A stretch of DNA of 64,000 nucleotides from Achromobacter sp. MFA1 R4 (GTDB lineage Bacteria > Pseudomonadota > Gammaproteobacteria > Burkholderiales > Burkholderiaceae_B). The notes beneath the pieces are model-generated. The model was not told the DNA's origin, did no database searches, and saw only the letters and a list, made by a program, of their open reading frames with translations. The stretch covers positions 5,282,086-5,346,085 of the forward strand of contig NZ_LT707065.1 of the NCBI RefSeq assembly GCF_900156745.1, in the 5' to 3' direction. The translations under genes were made by a program, and so were the position numbers. Positions 12,467 to 20,737 of the stretch are shown piece after piece. How positions within the stretch are numbered: the stretch's first letter is position 1; every line of letters starts with the position of its first letter.

Positions 12467-13378
12467 CTAGAGCGTCGCGGTGTGATGGGTGGGCCGATCC
12501 GGTTCCGCGTCCGTCCCGGGGCTGTCGAAGGCATTCAGCCAGGCCGATGCATAGGCGGCGGGCGCCGCCAGCGGTTCGCCGCCATCGCGCTGCGTGCGCA
12601 GCCGCAGGATCAGTTCGTCCAGCGGCATGGGACGGCCCAGCGAAAAGCCCTGCCCGTAACGGCAGCCGGCCGCGCGCAAGGCGGGAATGTCGGCGACGTT
12701 CTCGACGCCTTCCGCCACCACGCGCCAGCCCAGCCGCGTGGCCAGTTCGGCGGCGGTGCGCAGCACCTCGAAGGCCACGGCGCTGCGCCGCATGCGCGTG
12801 ACGAAATACTGGTCGATCTTTACTTCGGACAGCGGAATCGCGGACAACAGTTTCAGGGAGGCATGGCCGGTCCCGAAATCATCCAGGCTGACCTCGCAGC
12901 CCGCCTCTTCCAGGCGCAGCAGCGAGGCGCGCAATACATCCAGGTCCCGGATGGGCTGGTCTTCGGTCAGCTCCACGCGCACGAGCGACGGCGGCAGTTC
13001 CGCGGCACGGATCCGGTCCAGGAGGAACTCGACCGAGCGCATCTCGGAAAGCGTGGTGGCCGGCGCATTGATCGCCAGCGGGACCGCCAGGCCGGCGCGG
13101 CGCAGCGTGAGCAGCGCGTCGATGACCCGCACGCAGACCCGCTCGAACAGCACCCGGTCCAGGCCAAGCCGGTTCACCGCGGGGATGAACTCGGCTGGCA
13201 TCACGGTGCCCAGCCGGGGGTGTTGCCATCGCACCAGGGCCTCGGCCGACACAATGCGGCCCGTCAGCAGGTCCACCTGCGGCTGCAACAGGACGCGCAG
13301 TCCATCCCTGCCCGTGATCATCGCGGCAATTTCCGCATCGCCCACCACGGGGTTTTGGCAAGACTCTGGATTCATCAT
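12467..13378 (-). CDS. EAL-domain cyclic-di-GMP phosphodiesterase (stand-alone)
   Basis: 303-residue protein that is almost only an EAL domain, expected to hydrolyse cyclic di-GMP to pGpG. The signature is intact: SAEALVRW, AINAPATT, VELTEDQ, SLDDFGTGHAS, KIDQYF and VAEGVE provide the metal- and substrate-binding residues. No GGDEF, REC or membrane part is seen. The start chosen is the first of two adjacent ATGs, with GGGAG 6 nt upstream; a longer in-frame extension looks non-native. It is closely similar in motif wording to the REC-EAL protein encoded at 36659-37885. Confidence 0.85.
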   Translation of the reverse strand: MMNPESCQNPVVGDAEIAAMITGRDGLRVLLQPQVDLLTGRIVSAEALVRWQHPRLGTVMPAEFIPAVNRLGLDRVLFERVCVRVIDALLTLRRAGLAVPLAINAPATTLSEMRSVEFLLDRIRAAELPPSLVRVELTEDQPIRDLDVLRASLLRLEEAGCEVSLDDFGTGHASLKLLSAIPLSEVKIDQYFVTRMRRSAVAFEVLRTAAELATRLGWRVVAEGVENVADIPALRAAGCRYGQGFSLGRPMPLDELILRLRTQRDGGEPLAAPAAYASAWLNAFDSPGTDAEPDRPTHHTATL

Positions 13379-13491
13379 GGCTTGCTCCCGGCGCGCCCCG
13401 GCTGCGGGCCTGCGCGTTCCGGGCGCAGGTCGAGGCGCAGTGATTTCGGGCATTCTGCGCCCTTGCCGCCATAAAGTCACACACATGTAAC

Positions 13492-13501
13492 AACACGTGT
13501 T
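13492..13501. promoter_or_regulatory. Palindrome AACACGTGTT in divergent intergenic region
   Basis: A perfect 10-bp palindrome in the region between the divergent EAL and FUSC genes. It could be an operator for one or both; no matching regulator is known to me. Confidence 0.3.
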
Positions 13502-13633
13502 AAGGTGCGCGGATTCATGTTTCCGCCCCCGGGGCGGCATGCCTGCGGGACGCGCCTGCGGGCGTCTTGTCGACATGGTAGGGTTGGCGGCATCCGGCCC
13601 GTCCGGCCCTTACTTTGCTGCTTTCATTCCCGC

Positions 13634-15757
13634 GTGACTAGTCTGCTTACCCGTTGGCGCGCCGCCGTGCGCAATGTGCTGTGGCTCGACGCCCTGCAAG
13701 CCGCCGCCATCAGCGCGGCCCCCGTCATCCTCGCCGTGCTGGTGCACGAACCGCGCCTGGGCTGGACCGCCATCGCGGCGTTCTGGGCATGCTTCGGCGA
13801 CCCCGGCGGCCCCTTGCGCAAGCGGGCCGGGTCCATGCTGGCGCTGGGCCTGATCGGCGCCCTGTTCTGCCTGCTGGCCAGCGCCAGCGCCGCGCATCTG
13901 TGGCTGCTGCTGCCGCTCACCTTTGTCTGCTGCACCTTCGGCGGGCTGCTGCGCGTGCTGGGCCCGGCGGCCGCCATCGTCGGCACGCTGCTGTCGGCCG
14001 GTTTCGTGGTGGCCGCGGAGCTGCCCGCCCCCACGCTGCTGGAAAGCCTTTGGTACACCCTATTCTTCCTGGCCGGCGCGGTGTGGGCGATTCTCATGAC
14101 CGCGCTGGTGTGGCGCCGCCGCCCCTGGAAGGACGCCACCCACGCGGTCGCGCACAGTTATCGCGGCCTGGCCGATTTTGCCGACGCGCTCGCGCGCATG
14201 TATTCCGGCCTGGCGCCCGCTGGCGGCCCGCAGGCCTGGAGCGCCGTCGTCCGGCCCCAGCGCAGTGCGCAGCGCGCCGCCCTGGAAGCGGCCCGGGTCC
14301 GCATCCGCGAGGTGCTGGACGCCCGCCCGTCGCGTCGCGCCCGCGCCCATCAATTGCTGTACCTGCTGGACAGCGCCGAGGACAGCTTCATCGCGCTGGT
14401 CGCCGCCGCCGACCTGCTGGAGTCCAATGCGCCGCGCTGGCTGGGCCGCAGCGCGGGCGCGCACCTGTCGCACGCGCTGCACCGCTACGCCAGCGTCTGC
14501 AACGCCATCGCCAGCACCTCCGACGTCAATGACGCCAAACAGGCCGAATGCCTGCGCGAGCGCCTGGCCCATTACAACGCCGGCCTGCGCGACCTGCGCG
14601 GCGGCGCCATGGCCTATGCGCCGGATCTGGCCACCGTGGTGCCCGTCCTGGACCGCCTGCTGCACACCGCCCAGGCCGTCATGCACGCGCTGTTCGACCA
14701 GGGTCCCGCGCCCGCCGCGCCCGCCCAGACCGGCGGCGACGCCAGCGGCGCGCGGCAGGCCTGGCGCACGCTGCGCCAGAACCTGCGCTTCGAGTCCGAC
14801 GCCTTCCGCCACGCCCTGCGCGTGGGCGTGGGCGCGACCATCGCCGTGGCGCTGTCCAAGACCTTCGCCGTCAACCATGGCTACTGGATGTCGCTCACGC
14901 TGGTGTTCATCCTGCAACCGTATTTCGCGACGACCTGGCAGCGCACCCTCGAGCGCGTCGCCGGCAGCGTGGCGGGCGCCATCGGCGCCTCGCTGCTCGG
15001 CCTGTTGCTCAGCACACCGCTGTCCGTGGCCCTGGCGGTGCTGCCCATCGCGCTGGGCACCTTTGCCGCCCGCACCATCCATTACGCGCTCTTCACCTTT
15101 TTCCTGACCTCGCAGTTCGTGCTGGTCAGCCATATCCAGCAACCCGAGATCTACGAGCCCATGCTGGCCGCGCTGCGCGCGTTCAACAGCGTGCTGGGCG
15201 GCATCCTGGCGCTGCTGGTGGGTTTTCTGGTGTGGCCCGAAAAAGAGCCCCGCCAGCTCGCCGGCGCCCTGGCCCGCGCGCTGCAGTGCCATGCCGACTA
15301 CGCGCTTGCCCTCACCCACGAAAAGAGCGGCGCCGGGGCCGCGCGCGACATTGTCGGGTTGCGCAGGCTGGCCTGCCTGTCGGCCGACAACGCCGAGGCG
15401 TCTTTGCAGCGGCTGCAGCAAAACCCGGTGCACCGCGACCGCAACGTGGATACCGCCGTGAACCTGCTCAACGCCATGCGCCGCATCACCGCCGCGGGCA
15501 CGGTGCTGGAAATCCAGCCGGGGCTGCCCGCCGACTCGCCCGCCGCCGCCGCGCTGCGCAACTACGGGACCACGCTGGCGCACGTGCTGCATCCGGACGG
15601 GCCGGCCCCTGCAAAGGAAGCCCGCGGCCTGAACGTGCCGCCCGCCATCGCCGCGGCCGAGCCGTCGCTCGCCGCGCCCCTGGACCGCATCGGGCAGCAG
15701 GCGCGGCAGATCCGGCAATTGCGCCAGCAGGTGCAACGCGAGCAGCCCGCCTCCTAG
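13634..15757 (+). CDS. FUSC-family inner-membrane protein (YccS/aromatic-acid-exporter type)
   Basis: 707-residue membrane protein with two hydrophobic blocks of several helices each (roughly residues 15-150 and 410-560). Each is followed by a soluble helical part, the layout of the fusaric-acid-resistance / YccS family. Members are linked to efflux of aromatic acids or envelope maintenance. The GTG start is chosen because the membrane block begins soon after it. No clear Shine-Dalgarno is present, and upstream in-frame starts exist, so the N-terminus is uncertain. No partner membrane-fusion protein is adjacent. Confidence 0.8.
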   Translation: MTSLLTRWRAAVRNVLWLDALQAAAISAAPVILAVLVHEPRLGWTAIAAFWACFGDPGGPLRKRAGSMLALGLIGALFCLLASASAAHLWLLLPLTFVCCTFGGLLRVLGPAAAIVGTLLSAGFVVAAELPAPTLLESLWYTLFFLAGAVWAILMTALVWRRRPWKDATHAVAHSYRGLADFADALARMYSGLAPAGGPQAWSAVVRPQRSAQRAALEAARVRIREVLDARPSRRARAHQLLYLLDSAEDSFIALVAAADLLESNAPRWLGRSAGAHLSHALHRYASVCNAIASTSDVNDAKQAECLRERLAHYNAGLRDLRGGAMAYAPDLATVVPVLDRLLHTAQAVMHALFDQGPAPAAPAQTGGDASGARQAWRTLRQNLRFESDAFRHALRVGVGATIAVALSKTFAVNHGYWMSLTLVFILQPYFATTWQRTLERVAGSVAGAIGASLLGLLLSTPLSVALAVLPIALGTFAARTIHYALFTFFLTSQFVLVSHIQQPEIYEPMLAALRAFNSVLGGILALLVGFLVWPEKEPRQLAGALARALQCHADYALALTHEKSGAGAARDIVGLRRLACLSADNAEASLQRLQQNPVHRDRNVDTAVNLLNAMRRITAAGTVLEIQPGLPADSPAAAALRNYGTTLAHVLHPDGPAPAKEARGLNVPPAIAAAEPSLAAPLDRIGQQARQIRQLRQQVQREQPAS

Positions 15758-15827
15758 CGCCGGGCATCGCCAGGGGCCGTCGGGTATCGCCGGCGACTTG
15801 AGCCGCCTGCGCGAAACTCCGGGCGGC

Positions 15828-15841
15828 TTGATGCGCATCAA
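15828..15841. promoter_or_regulatory. Perfect FNR/Anr box upstream of the universal stress gene
   Basis: TTGATGCGCATCAA matches the FNR/Anr consensus TTGAT-N4-ATCAA in all ten fixed positions and is palindromic throughout. It lies 65 bp before the ATG. A class II arrangement (centre at -41.5) would put the transcription start near 15876, just after a weak -10 (CATAGG). Anaerobic activation is inferred. Confidence 0.7.
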
Positions 15842-15905
15842 TGGGTCTTGGAAGGTAAACGGCAACCATAGGGACATGGCACGCATTTAACCAAGGAGGC
15901 CCACC

Positions 15906-16742
15906 ATGTACCGCCGCATTTCCGTCCACCTGGACCACGGTTTCGACTGCTCGCGCCGCACCACGCTGGCGCTGGGCCTGGCCAGGCGCCACAAGGCCGA
16001 ACTGGTGGGGGTCTACGCCAGCTCCGCACCGCCGCAGTACTACTACGGCGAATCCGTGATGATGTCGCGCACGCTCAACGTCATGAAGGATCTGCAGGCG
16101 CAGAACCGCGCCGCGGTGCAGAACGCGTTCCTGGAAGCGGCGGCCAACGCCGACATCCCGGCCATCGTCCGCGCCGGAGAGTCCTCGCCCAGCGCCACCG
16201 TCGCCCTGCACGGCCGCGCCACCGACCTCATCATCGTCAGCCAGCAGAACCGCGACGACGTCGAGGCCGCCCACGAGAACGAATTCGTCGAACAGACCCT
16301 GCTATCGGCGGGCCGCCCTGTCATGGTCCTGCCCTCCAGCGGCCAGTTCGCGGTCGTGGGCGACCGCGTCCTGCTGTGCTGGGATGGCAGCCGGGAAGCC
16401 GCCCGCGCGCTGGCCGACGCCGCGCCGCTTCTGCGCGGGGCCACGCAACTGGTCGTCCTGACCATGGATGAAGGCGCCGCCACCCGCAACGTGGATTCCA
16501 TCCCGTTCGAAGACCTGGTCACCTATTGCGTCGCGCACGGCATTCCCGCGCCCGACCACGTGCGCCGCGACATCAAGGGCGTGGGCGTGGGCAGCACCAT
16601 CCTGAACGCCGCCGCGGACTACAGCGCCGACCTGATCGTCATGGGCGCGTACGGGCACAGCAAATTCCGCGAATGGGCGATGGGCGGCGCCACCGCGTCC
16701 ATCCTCAAAAGCATGACGGTGCCCATCATGTTTTCGCACTGA
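15906..16742 (+). CDS. Tandem universal stress protein (UspA family)
   Basis: 278-residue cytoplasmic protein with two Usp domains (about 1-140 and 150-278). The C-terminal domain carries the ATP-binding pattern G-2x-G-9x-G in GAYGHSKFREWAMGG near residues 242-258; the N-terminal domain lacks it. Start ATG is preceded by CCAAGGAGGCCCACC. The perfect FNR/Anr box upstream suggests induction on oxygen limitation, as is known for several tandem Usp proteins in Anr regulons. A GC-rich inverted repeat (16744-16766) follows the stop. Confidence 0.9.
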   Translation: MYRRISVHLDHGFDCSRRTTLALGLARRHKAELVGVYASSAPPQYYYGESVMMSRTLNVMKDLQAQNRAAVQNAFLEAAANADIPAIVRAGESSPSATVALHGRATDLIIVSQQNRDDVEAAHENEFVEQTLLSAGRPVMVLPSSGQFAVVGDRVLLCWDGSREAARALADAAPLLRGATQLVVLTMDEGAATRNVDSIPFEDLVTYCVAHGIPAPDHVRRDIKGVGVGSTILNAAADYSADLIVMGAYGHSKFREWAMGGATASILKSMTVPIMFSH

Positions 16743-16743
16743 C

Positions 16744-16766
16744 GCGGCGCCAGGGGCCGGCGCCGC
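16744..16766. terminator. GC-rich hairpin between convergent genes
   Basis: GCGGCGCC and GGCGCCGC pair over a 7-nt loop between the convergent universal stress and dehydrogenase genes. There is no T tract, so its terminator role is weakly supported. Confidence 0.35.
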
Positions 16767-16775
16767 CTGTGCCGT

Positions 16776-17732
16776 TCAAGCGGCGGCGGGCTGCGCGTCG
16801 CGCACGGGCGTCAGCACGGGCTTGCCCGCGAAATGCGCCCGGGCGTTTTCCAGGAAAAGCGCCACGGTCGCCGCCACGGCCTCGGGCGAACGCCCCGCGC
16901 TGTGCGGCGTCAGCACCACGTTGTCCAGGCGCTTGAGCGCGTCCGGAACGGCCGGTTCGCCATCCACCACGTCCAGCCCGGCGCCCGCGATGCGCCGTTC
17001 AGACAGCGCGGCGATGAGCGCCTGGGTGTCGACCACGCTGCCGCGCGCGATGTTGATCAGATAGCCCTCGGGCCCCAGCGCCTCCAGCACCGCCGCATCC
17101 ACCAGATGATGCGTGCCTGCGCCGCCGGGCGTCGCCACCACCAGGAAATCCGATTCGGCGGCCAGCGCGCGCGGGCTGTCGAAGTACGCATACCCCGATT
17201 CCGGGCGGGCGCGGCGGTTGAAGTAGCCCACGCGCATGCCAAAGCCGTTCGCGCCGCGGCGCGCGATCTCCAGGCCAATGGTGCCCAGGCCCAGGATGCC
17301 CAGGCGCTTGCCGGTCACCTGCGGCCCCATGAAGCCGCTCCAGTGTCCCTGCCGGACCCAGGCGTCGGCCTGCGGCAGCCGGCGCGCGGCGCCCAGCAGC
17401 AGCGCCATCGCATGGTCGGCGACCGACACCGCGTTGGCGCCCGGTCCGTGCGTGACCACCAGGCCGCGCGCCTGCGCGGCCGCCAGGTCGATGTTTTCAT
17501 AGCCCACGCCCAGCGAACACACCAGGCTCAGTTGCGGCATGGCCGCCATCTCGTCGGCGCGCAGGCCGGTCGCACCGCGTGTCAACACGGCGCGGATCTC
17601 GGCGCCATGCCGCGCGATGGCCTGGGCACGGGTCTGGTCGCAGGGAGCGAGAATCGGGCGAAAGCCCTGGGCTTCGATGGCGGGGAGATAGTCCTGGACG
17701 CTGTCGATCAGGATCAGTAGCGCAATGGGCAT
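16776..17732 (-). CDS. D-2-hydroxyacid dehydrogenase (NAD(P)-dependent)
   Basis: 318-residue enzyme of the D-isomer-specific 2-hydroxyacid dehydrogenase family, reducing a 2-keto acid such as glyoxylate or hydroxypyruvate. The Rossmann motif GLGTIG is at residues 148-153. The catalytic trio is visible as R230 (NIARGS), E259 (DGEP) and H277 (PHSAGR). Length is normal. It stands alone, convergent with the universal stress gene. The exact substrate cannot be told from the sequence. Confidence 0.88.
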   Translation of the reverse strand: MPIALLILIDSVQDYLPAIEAQGFRPILAPCDQTRAQAIARHGAEIRAVLTRGATGLRADEMAAMPQLSLVCSLGVGYENIDLAAAQARGLVVTHGPGANAVSVADHAMALLLGAARRLPQADAWVRQGHWSGFMGPQVTGKRLGILGLGTIGLEIARRGANGFGMRVGYFNRRARPESGYAYFDSPRALAAESDFLVVATPGGAGTHHLVDAAVLEALGPEGYLINIARGSVVDTQALIAALSERRIAGAGLDVVDGEPAVPDALKRLDNVVLTPHSAGRSPEAVAATVALFLENARAHFAGKPVLTPVRDAQPAAA

Positions 17733-17846
17733 GGCGGGGCTGCGAATGTGTGGGTTGCTGCGGAAAAACCCGCCGATCTTACGCCCGCCCCGGGGTGCGC
17801 GCCATCCGGCTGGCCAAGGGATGACCAGCGGCTGGCCGCGCCCAAA

Positions 17847-17886
17847 TGAAAATCCGCCTGGCGCCGCGGTGGGCGCCAGGCGGATT
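17847..17886 (-). terminator. Intrinsic terminator of the DUF3309 transcript
   Basis: A perfect 15-bp stem (17851-17865 with 17872-17886, 6-nt loop). On the minus strand it runs into TTTTCATTT. It directly follows the DUF3309 stop. Confidence 0.7.
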
Positions 17887-17905
17887 CGACACGGCTGTCA
17901 GGCCG

Positions 17906-18058
17906 CTATATCCGTCCCATCAACAGCAGCACGATGAGCACGATCACGACAATGCCCAGCAGGCCGCTGGGGTAGTAGCCCCAGCTGCGGCTGTGCGGCC
18001 ACGCCGGCACGGCGCCGATAAGCAGCAGGATCAGGATGATCAGGAGGATGGTCGACAT
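17906..18058 (-). CDS. DUF3309 small membrane protein
   Basis: 50-residue protein with two hydrophobic helices (about 3-18 and 33-47) around a short polar turn containing WPHSRSWGYYPSG. This matches the DUF3309 family: tiny two-helix membrane proteins common in soil proteobacteria and of unknown function. The start is preceded by AAGGAGTCACC. It is too small to be caught by ordinary ORF cut-offs. It lies 50 nt after the proline-rich gene, probably on the same sigma-54-dependent transcript, and is followed by a strong terminator. Confidence 0.85.
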   Translation of the reverse strand: MSTILLIILILLLIGAVPAWPHSRSWGYYPSGLLGIVVIVLIVLLLMGRI

Positions 18059-18108
18059 GGTGACTCCTTGTCTTTATTGATTTGAGTTGTTGAGGGGGCA
18101 GGCATCCA

Positions 18109-18273
18109 TCAGATGTCTTTCGGCGGCACGATTTCCTTGACCGGCGGCGACAAGGGCGGCAGGTCCACGTCCGGTTCGTCCGTGTCCGGATCGACGGGAA
18201 GATCTCCCGGCGGCGAGCCGGGCGGTATCGGGTCCGGCTTGGGCGGCACATGTAACTGCAGGACGGTTTGCAT
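18109..18273 (-). CDS. Small proline/aspartate-rich protein
   Basis: 54-residue acidic protein with 19 prolines and repeated PP and DP pairs (starts MQTVLQLHVPPK). No known domain is recognised and disorder is expected. The ATG is preceded by CAGAGGAGAGTGCA. The predicted leader from sigma-54 promoter P2 is 75 nt, and the gene is followed by DUF3309 in the same direction. Function unknown. Confidence 0.7.
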   Translation of the reverse strand: MQTVLQLHVPPKPDPIPPGSPPGDLPVDPDTDEPDVDLPPLSPPVKEIVPPKDI

Positions 18274-18359
18274 TGCACTCTCCTCTGAAGATTCTCTCGA
18301 GGCCGGCGCGGCCGGCCCGCTGGGCGGATCAGGCGACGCGATTGCCGACCAAAGCATCA

Positions 18360-18373
18360 GCAAGCCCCGTGCC
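18360..18373 (-). promoter_or_regulatory. Sigma-54 promoter P2 (proline-rich gene and DUF3309)
   Basis: Minus strand GGGCACG-GGGC-TTGCT with exact GG-N10-GC spacing. Expected transcription start is near 18348. Confidence 0.8.
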
Positions 18374-18455
18374 CAAACCCCTCCCTCGCGCCACGCCCAC
18401 GCATCGGGAACGGCGCATGCTGGGCCCGGGCGCTGCCCGCGCACACGGAGAATGA

Positions 18456-19508
18456 ATGAGCCCCCGCACGCACCCAGAACAGGCGCCGCCGCCCATCGAG
18501 CCGGCCTCGCTGATCTACGTGGACGACACGCAGGCGGGCTACACGCGCGTGCGCGTCAACGGCCATACCTTCCACTATGTCGATGCGCAAGGCAGGCGCA
18601 TCGCCGATGACGCCGAAATCCAGCGCATCAATGCGCTGGCGATTCCGCCGGCCTACGAAAACGTGTGGATCTGCCCATCGCCGCGCGGGCATCTGCAGGC
18701 CACGGCGCGCGATGCGCGCGGGCGCAAGCAATACCGCTACCACGCCGCCTGGACGGCGGTGCGCGACGCCACTAAATACCAGAACCTGCTGTCCTTCGGC
18801 CATGCCCTGCCCCGCATCCGCCGCCAGGTCGAACGCGACATGAAGATCCCCGGGCTGACGCAGGACAAGGTGATCGCCGTCCTGGTGCGCCTGCTGGAGA
18901 TCACGCTGATCCGCATCGGCGGGCGCGAGTACGCCCGCGCCAACAAGTCGTATGGCCTCACGACGCTCAAGCGCCGACACACCACCGTGGCCGGCAGCCG
19001 CTTGCGCTTCCAGTTCCAGGGCAAGAGCGGCGTCGCGCACGACGTCACCGTGACGGACCGCCGCCTGGCGCGCGTCATCAAGCAGTGCCTGGACATTCCC
19101 GGCCAGCAGCTCTTCCAGTATCTAGACGCGGATGGCGCCCGGCGTCCCATCGACTCGGGCGCCGTCAATGCCTACCTGCGCGAGGCGGGCGGCGGCGAGT
19201 ACACCGCCAAGCACTACCGAACCTGGGCGGGCTCGGTCATGGCGTATGCCGCCCTGCAGGCGCGGCCGTTCGTCGACGAGCGGCAGGCCAAACAGGAAGC
19301 GGTGGACGTCATCAAGCAGGTGTCAAAACGGCTGGCAAACACCCCCGCCGTCTGCCGCACCTGTTATGTCCATCCCGCGATTCTGCAGGCCTATCTGACC
19401 GGCACGTTGCCGCGTCCCACCGCGGCGCCGCCCGGCCCGCGCGGCCTGGCCGCCGACGAGCGCCGCCTGCTCGCCTTCCTGCACGACCAGGCGGCTGACG
19501 ATGCCTGA
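18456..19508 (+). CDS. Type IB DNA topoisomerase
   Basis: 350-residue bacterial topoisomerase IB of the poxvirus-like family, which relaxes supercoils by transient 3'-phosphotyrosine cleavage. The active-site set is readable: R153 (LIRIGG), K190 (FQGKSG), R255 (KHYRTWAGS), Y304 (CRTCYVHP) as nucleophile, and Asn295 where the poxvirus enzyme has His, as is common in the bacterial branch. The ATG follows CACGGAGA. An ATG 4 nt earlier is in another frame. Its stop abuts the convergent gene's stop with no gap (TGATCA). Confidence 0.92.
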   Translation: MSPRTHPEQAPPPIEPASLIYVDDTQAGYTRVRVNGHTFHYVDAQGRRIADDAEIQRINALAIPPAYENVWICPSPRGHLQATARDARGRKQYRYHAAWTAVRDATKYQNLLSFGHALPRIRRQVERDMKIPGLTQDKVIAVLVRLLEITLIRIGGREYARANKSYGLTTLKRRHTTVAGSRLRFQFQGKSGVAHDVTVTDRRLARVIKQCLDIPGQQLFQYLDADGARRPIDSGAVNAYLREAGGGEYTAKHYRTWAGSVMAYAALQARPFVDERQAKQEAVDVIKQVSKRLANTPAVCRTCYVHPAILQAYLTGTLPRPTAAPPGPRGLAADERRLLAFLHDQAADDA

Positions 19509-19760
19509 TCAGAGAATCGACGACCGGGCGTTCTTGGCGCGAGGCTGCGGCGCGGAGCCGTCGGCCCAATTGGATTCGGTGCGGTTGTCGACCACCTCGC
19601 GCTTGTCGCGCGCCGCTTCGTCGGGCGTGCGGGCATCGGGTTTATCCGGTTGTTTTGGCACATCGACGGGACCGCGCGGCGGCAGTATCTTAGCGTTGTC
19701 CTGCGGGGTCTCGCCGGTGCGCGCCGACGCGGCGGGCTTGGGTTCGGACGAAGGTTTCAT
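19509..19760 (-). CDS. Small hydrophilic disordered protein
   Basis: 83-residue protein rich in P, D, E, K, R and S (starts MKPSSEPKPAAS), with no membrane segment or known domain. The chosen ATG has CTGGAGAGAACC upstream; an ATG ten codons earlier lacks one. It is convergent with the topoisomerase gene and shares the TGATCA double stop. A sigma-54-like element upstream has one base too many (GG-N11-GC), so its control is uncertain. Composition resembles the sigma-54-driven disordered proteins nearby. Confidence 0.65.
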   Translation of the reverse strand: MKPSSEPKPAASARTGETPQDNAKILPPRGPVDVPKQPDKPDARTPDEAARDKREVVDNRTESNWADGSAPQPRAKNARSSIL

Positions 19761-19908
19761 GGTTCTCTCCAGCCAGTTGCGAACCTTCATCCTACGGCGA
19801 CAGATCCACGGGAAAAACAGTCAAGCCCTTCAAATTGCAAGCGGATGTGCCGGCTGGCGCGCCGCCTCTGGCTGTCCGGGCGGCCGCCGCCGCTCACAAG
19901 GAGATGCA

Positions 19909-20238
19909 ATGCGAGACCCAAACTTCGAGCAATGTGTGCAAGCCTGCTATGAATGCGCGGTGGCGTGCGATGCGTGCGCCGCCGCCTGCCTGCAGGAGGA
20001 TGCGACCGCCATGAAGCAGTGCATCGGACTGTGCACGGATTGCGCCGCGATTTGCCGCCTCTGCGCGGCGATGCTGGGCCGCAATGGCGAGTTTGCCCAT
20101 GCGCTGTGCACGCCGTGCGCGCAGGTCTGCGATGCCTGTGCCCGGCAATGCGCCGCGCACGACGCCGAACACTGCAAGATCTGCGCCGGCGCCTGCATCG
20201 CCTGCACGCTGGCATGCCGAGATATGGTCGAGGCGTAA
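19909..20238 (+). CDS. Cys-rich four-helix-bundle copper-binding-type protein (DUF326/Csp-like)
   Basis: 109-residue protein with 21 cysteines, mostly spaced C-x2-C and C-x3-C along four predicted amphipathic helices (Cys at 9, 13, 16, 20, 23, 27, then 38-52, 67-81 and 89-103). This is the pattern of four-helix-bundle copper-binding / copper storage proteins, where Cys residues line the bundle core and hold Cu(I). No signal peptide is seen, so it is a cytosolic form. Start ATG has CAAGGAGATGCA upstream. An earlier ATG 5 nt before is out of frame. The metal is inferred from the family. Confidence 0.85.
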   Translation: MRDPNFEQCVQACYECAVACDACAAACLQEDATAMKQCIGLCTDCAAICRLCAAMLGRNGEFAHALCTPCAQVCDACARQCAAHDAEHCKICAGACIACTLACRDMVEA

Positions 20239-20313
20239 GCCTCGTCCCGCCTAGCGGCCGCCCCGGGCCGGTCCGCGCTGGCGCATTTTCCGCCCGATGA
20301 TCAGGAGCTTTCG

Positions 20314-20655
20314 ATGGCCACGACGAATACCCCCATGCCTTCCGACTTCCCCGAGAACGGCCCCGACAATCGTGGCGCCTACAGGCGCTCCCGGCATCCG
20401 GAAAGCTGGATCGACGAGCTGGAAGCCACGCTCAGCGATAGTTCGGCGACGGACCTGGAGGCCTTGAAGGCGCGCTTGAGCGATCAGCTCCAGGCCACGC
20501 GCAGAAGCCTGCGCGACGCGTCTGACAACGCCCACGACCTGATGCGTGAAACGCTGGATTGCACCGAGGAATACATCCACGCACGCCCCTGGCAGGCGGT
20601 CGGGCTGGCGGCCGGCGCGGCCTTTCTGCTGGGCGTGATCGTCGGCCGCCAATAG
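20314..20655 (+). CDS. DUF883 / ElaB-YqjD-type membrane-anchored protein
   Basis: 113-residue protein with a disordered N-terminus, an amphipathic helical middle (about 30-85) and a single C-terminal membrane helix ending LLGVIVGRQ. This is the layout of the ElaB/YqjD family, which in E. coli are stationary-phase inner-membrane proteins that bind ribosomes. The ATG is preceded by TCAGGAGCTTTCG. It lies 75 nt after the Cys-rich gene in the same direction and may be cotranscribed. Confidence 0.85.
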   Translation: MATTNTPMPSDFPENGPDNRGAYRRSRHPESWIDELEATLSDSSATDLEALKARLSDQLQATRRSLRDASDNAHDLMRETLDCTEEYIHARPWQAVGLAAGAAFLLGVIVGRQ

Positions 20656-20674
20656 GCCGCGGGGCGGGCCGCCG

Positions 20675-20688
20675 GGCACGGCGTTTGC
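20675..20688 (+). promoter_or_regulatory. Sigma-54 promoter P3 (SDR gene)
   Basis: GGGCACG-GCGT-TTGCT with exact GG-N10-GC spacing. Expected transcription start is near 20700, 38 nt before the ATG. Confidence 0.8.
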
Positions 20689-20737
20689 TCGATGCTCCCA
20701 TGCATGGCGCATCCCGCGCCGCCCAATGGGAGACCAC

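Noticed and set aside
18423..18436. GG-N10-GC element GGCCCG-GGCG-CTGC before topoisomerase IB
   Set aside because: Poor -12 half, and the implied start would fall about 8 nt before the ATG, removing the ribosome-binding site.
19829..19845. Sigma-54-like element before the small gene at 19509-19760 (minus strand GGCACA...TTGC)
   Set aside because: GG and GC are separated by 11 nt instead of 10. Sigma-54 is strict about this spacing, so it was kept out of the promoter list.
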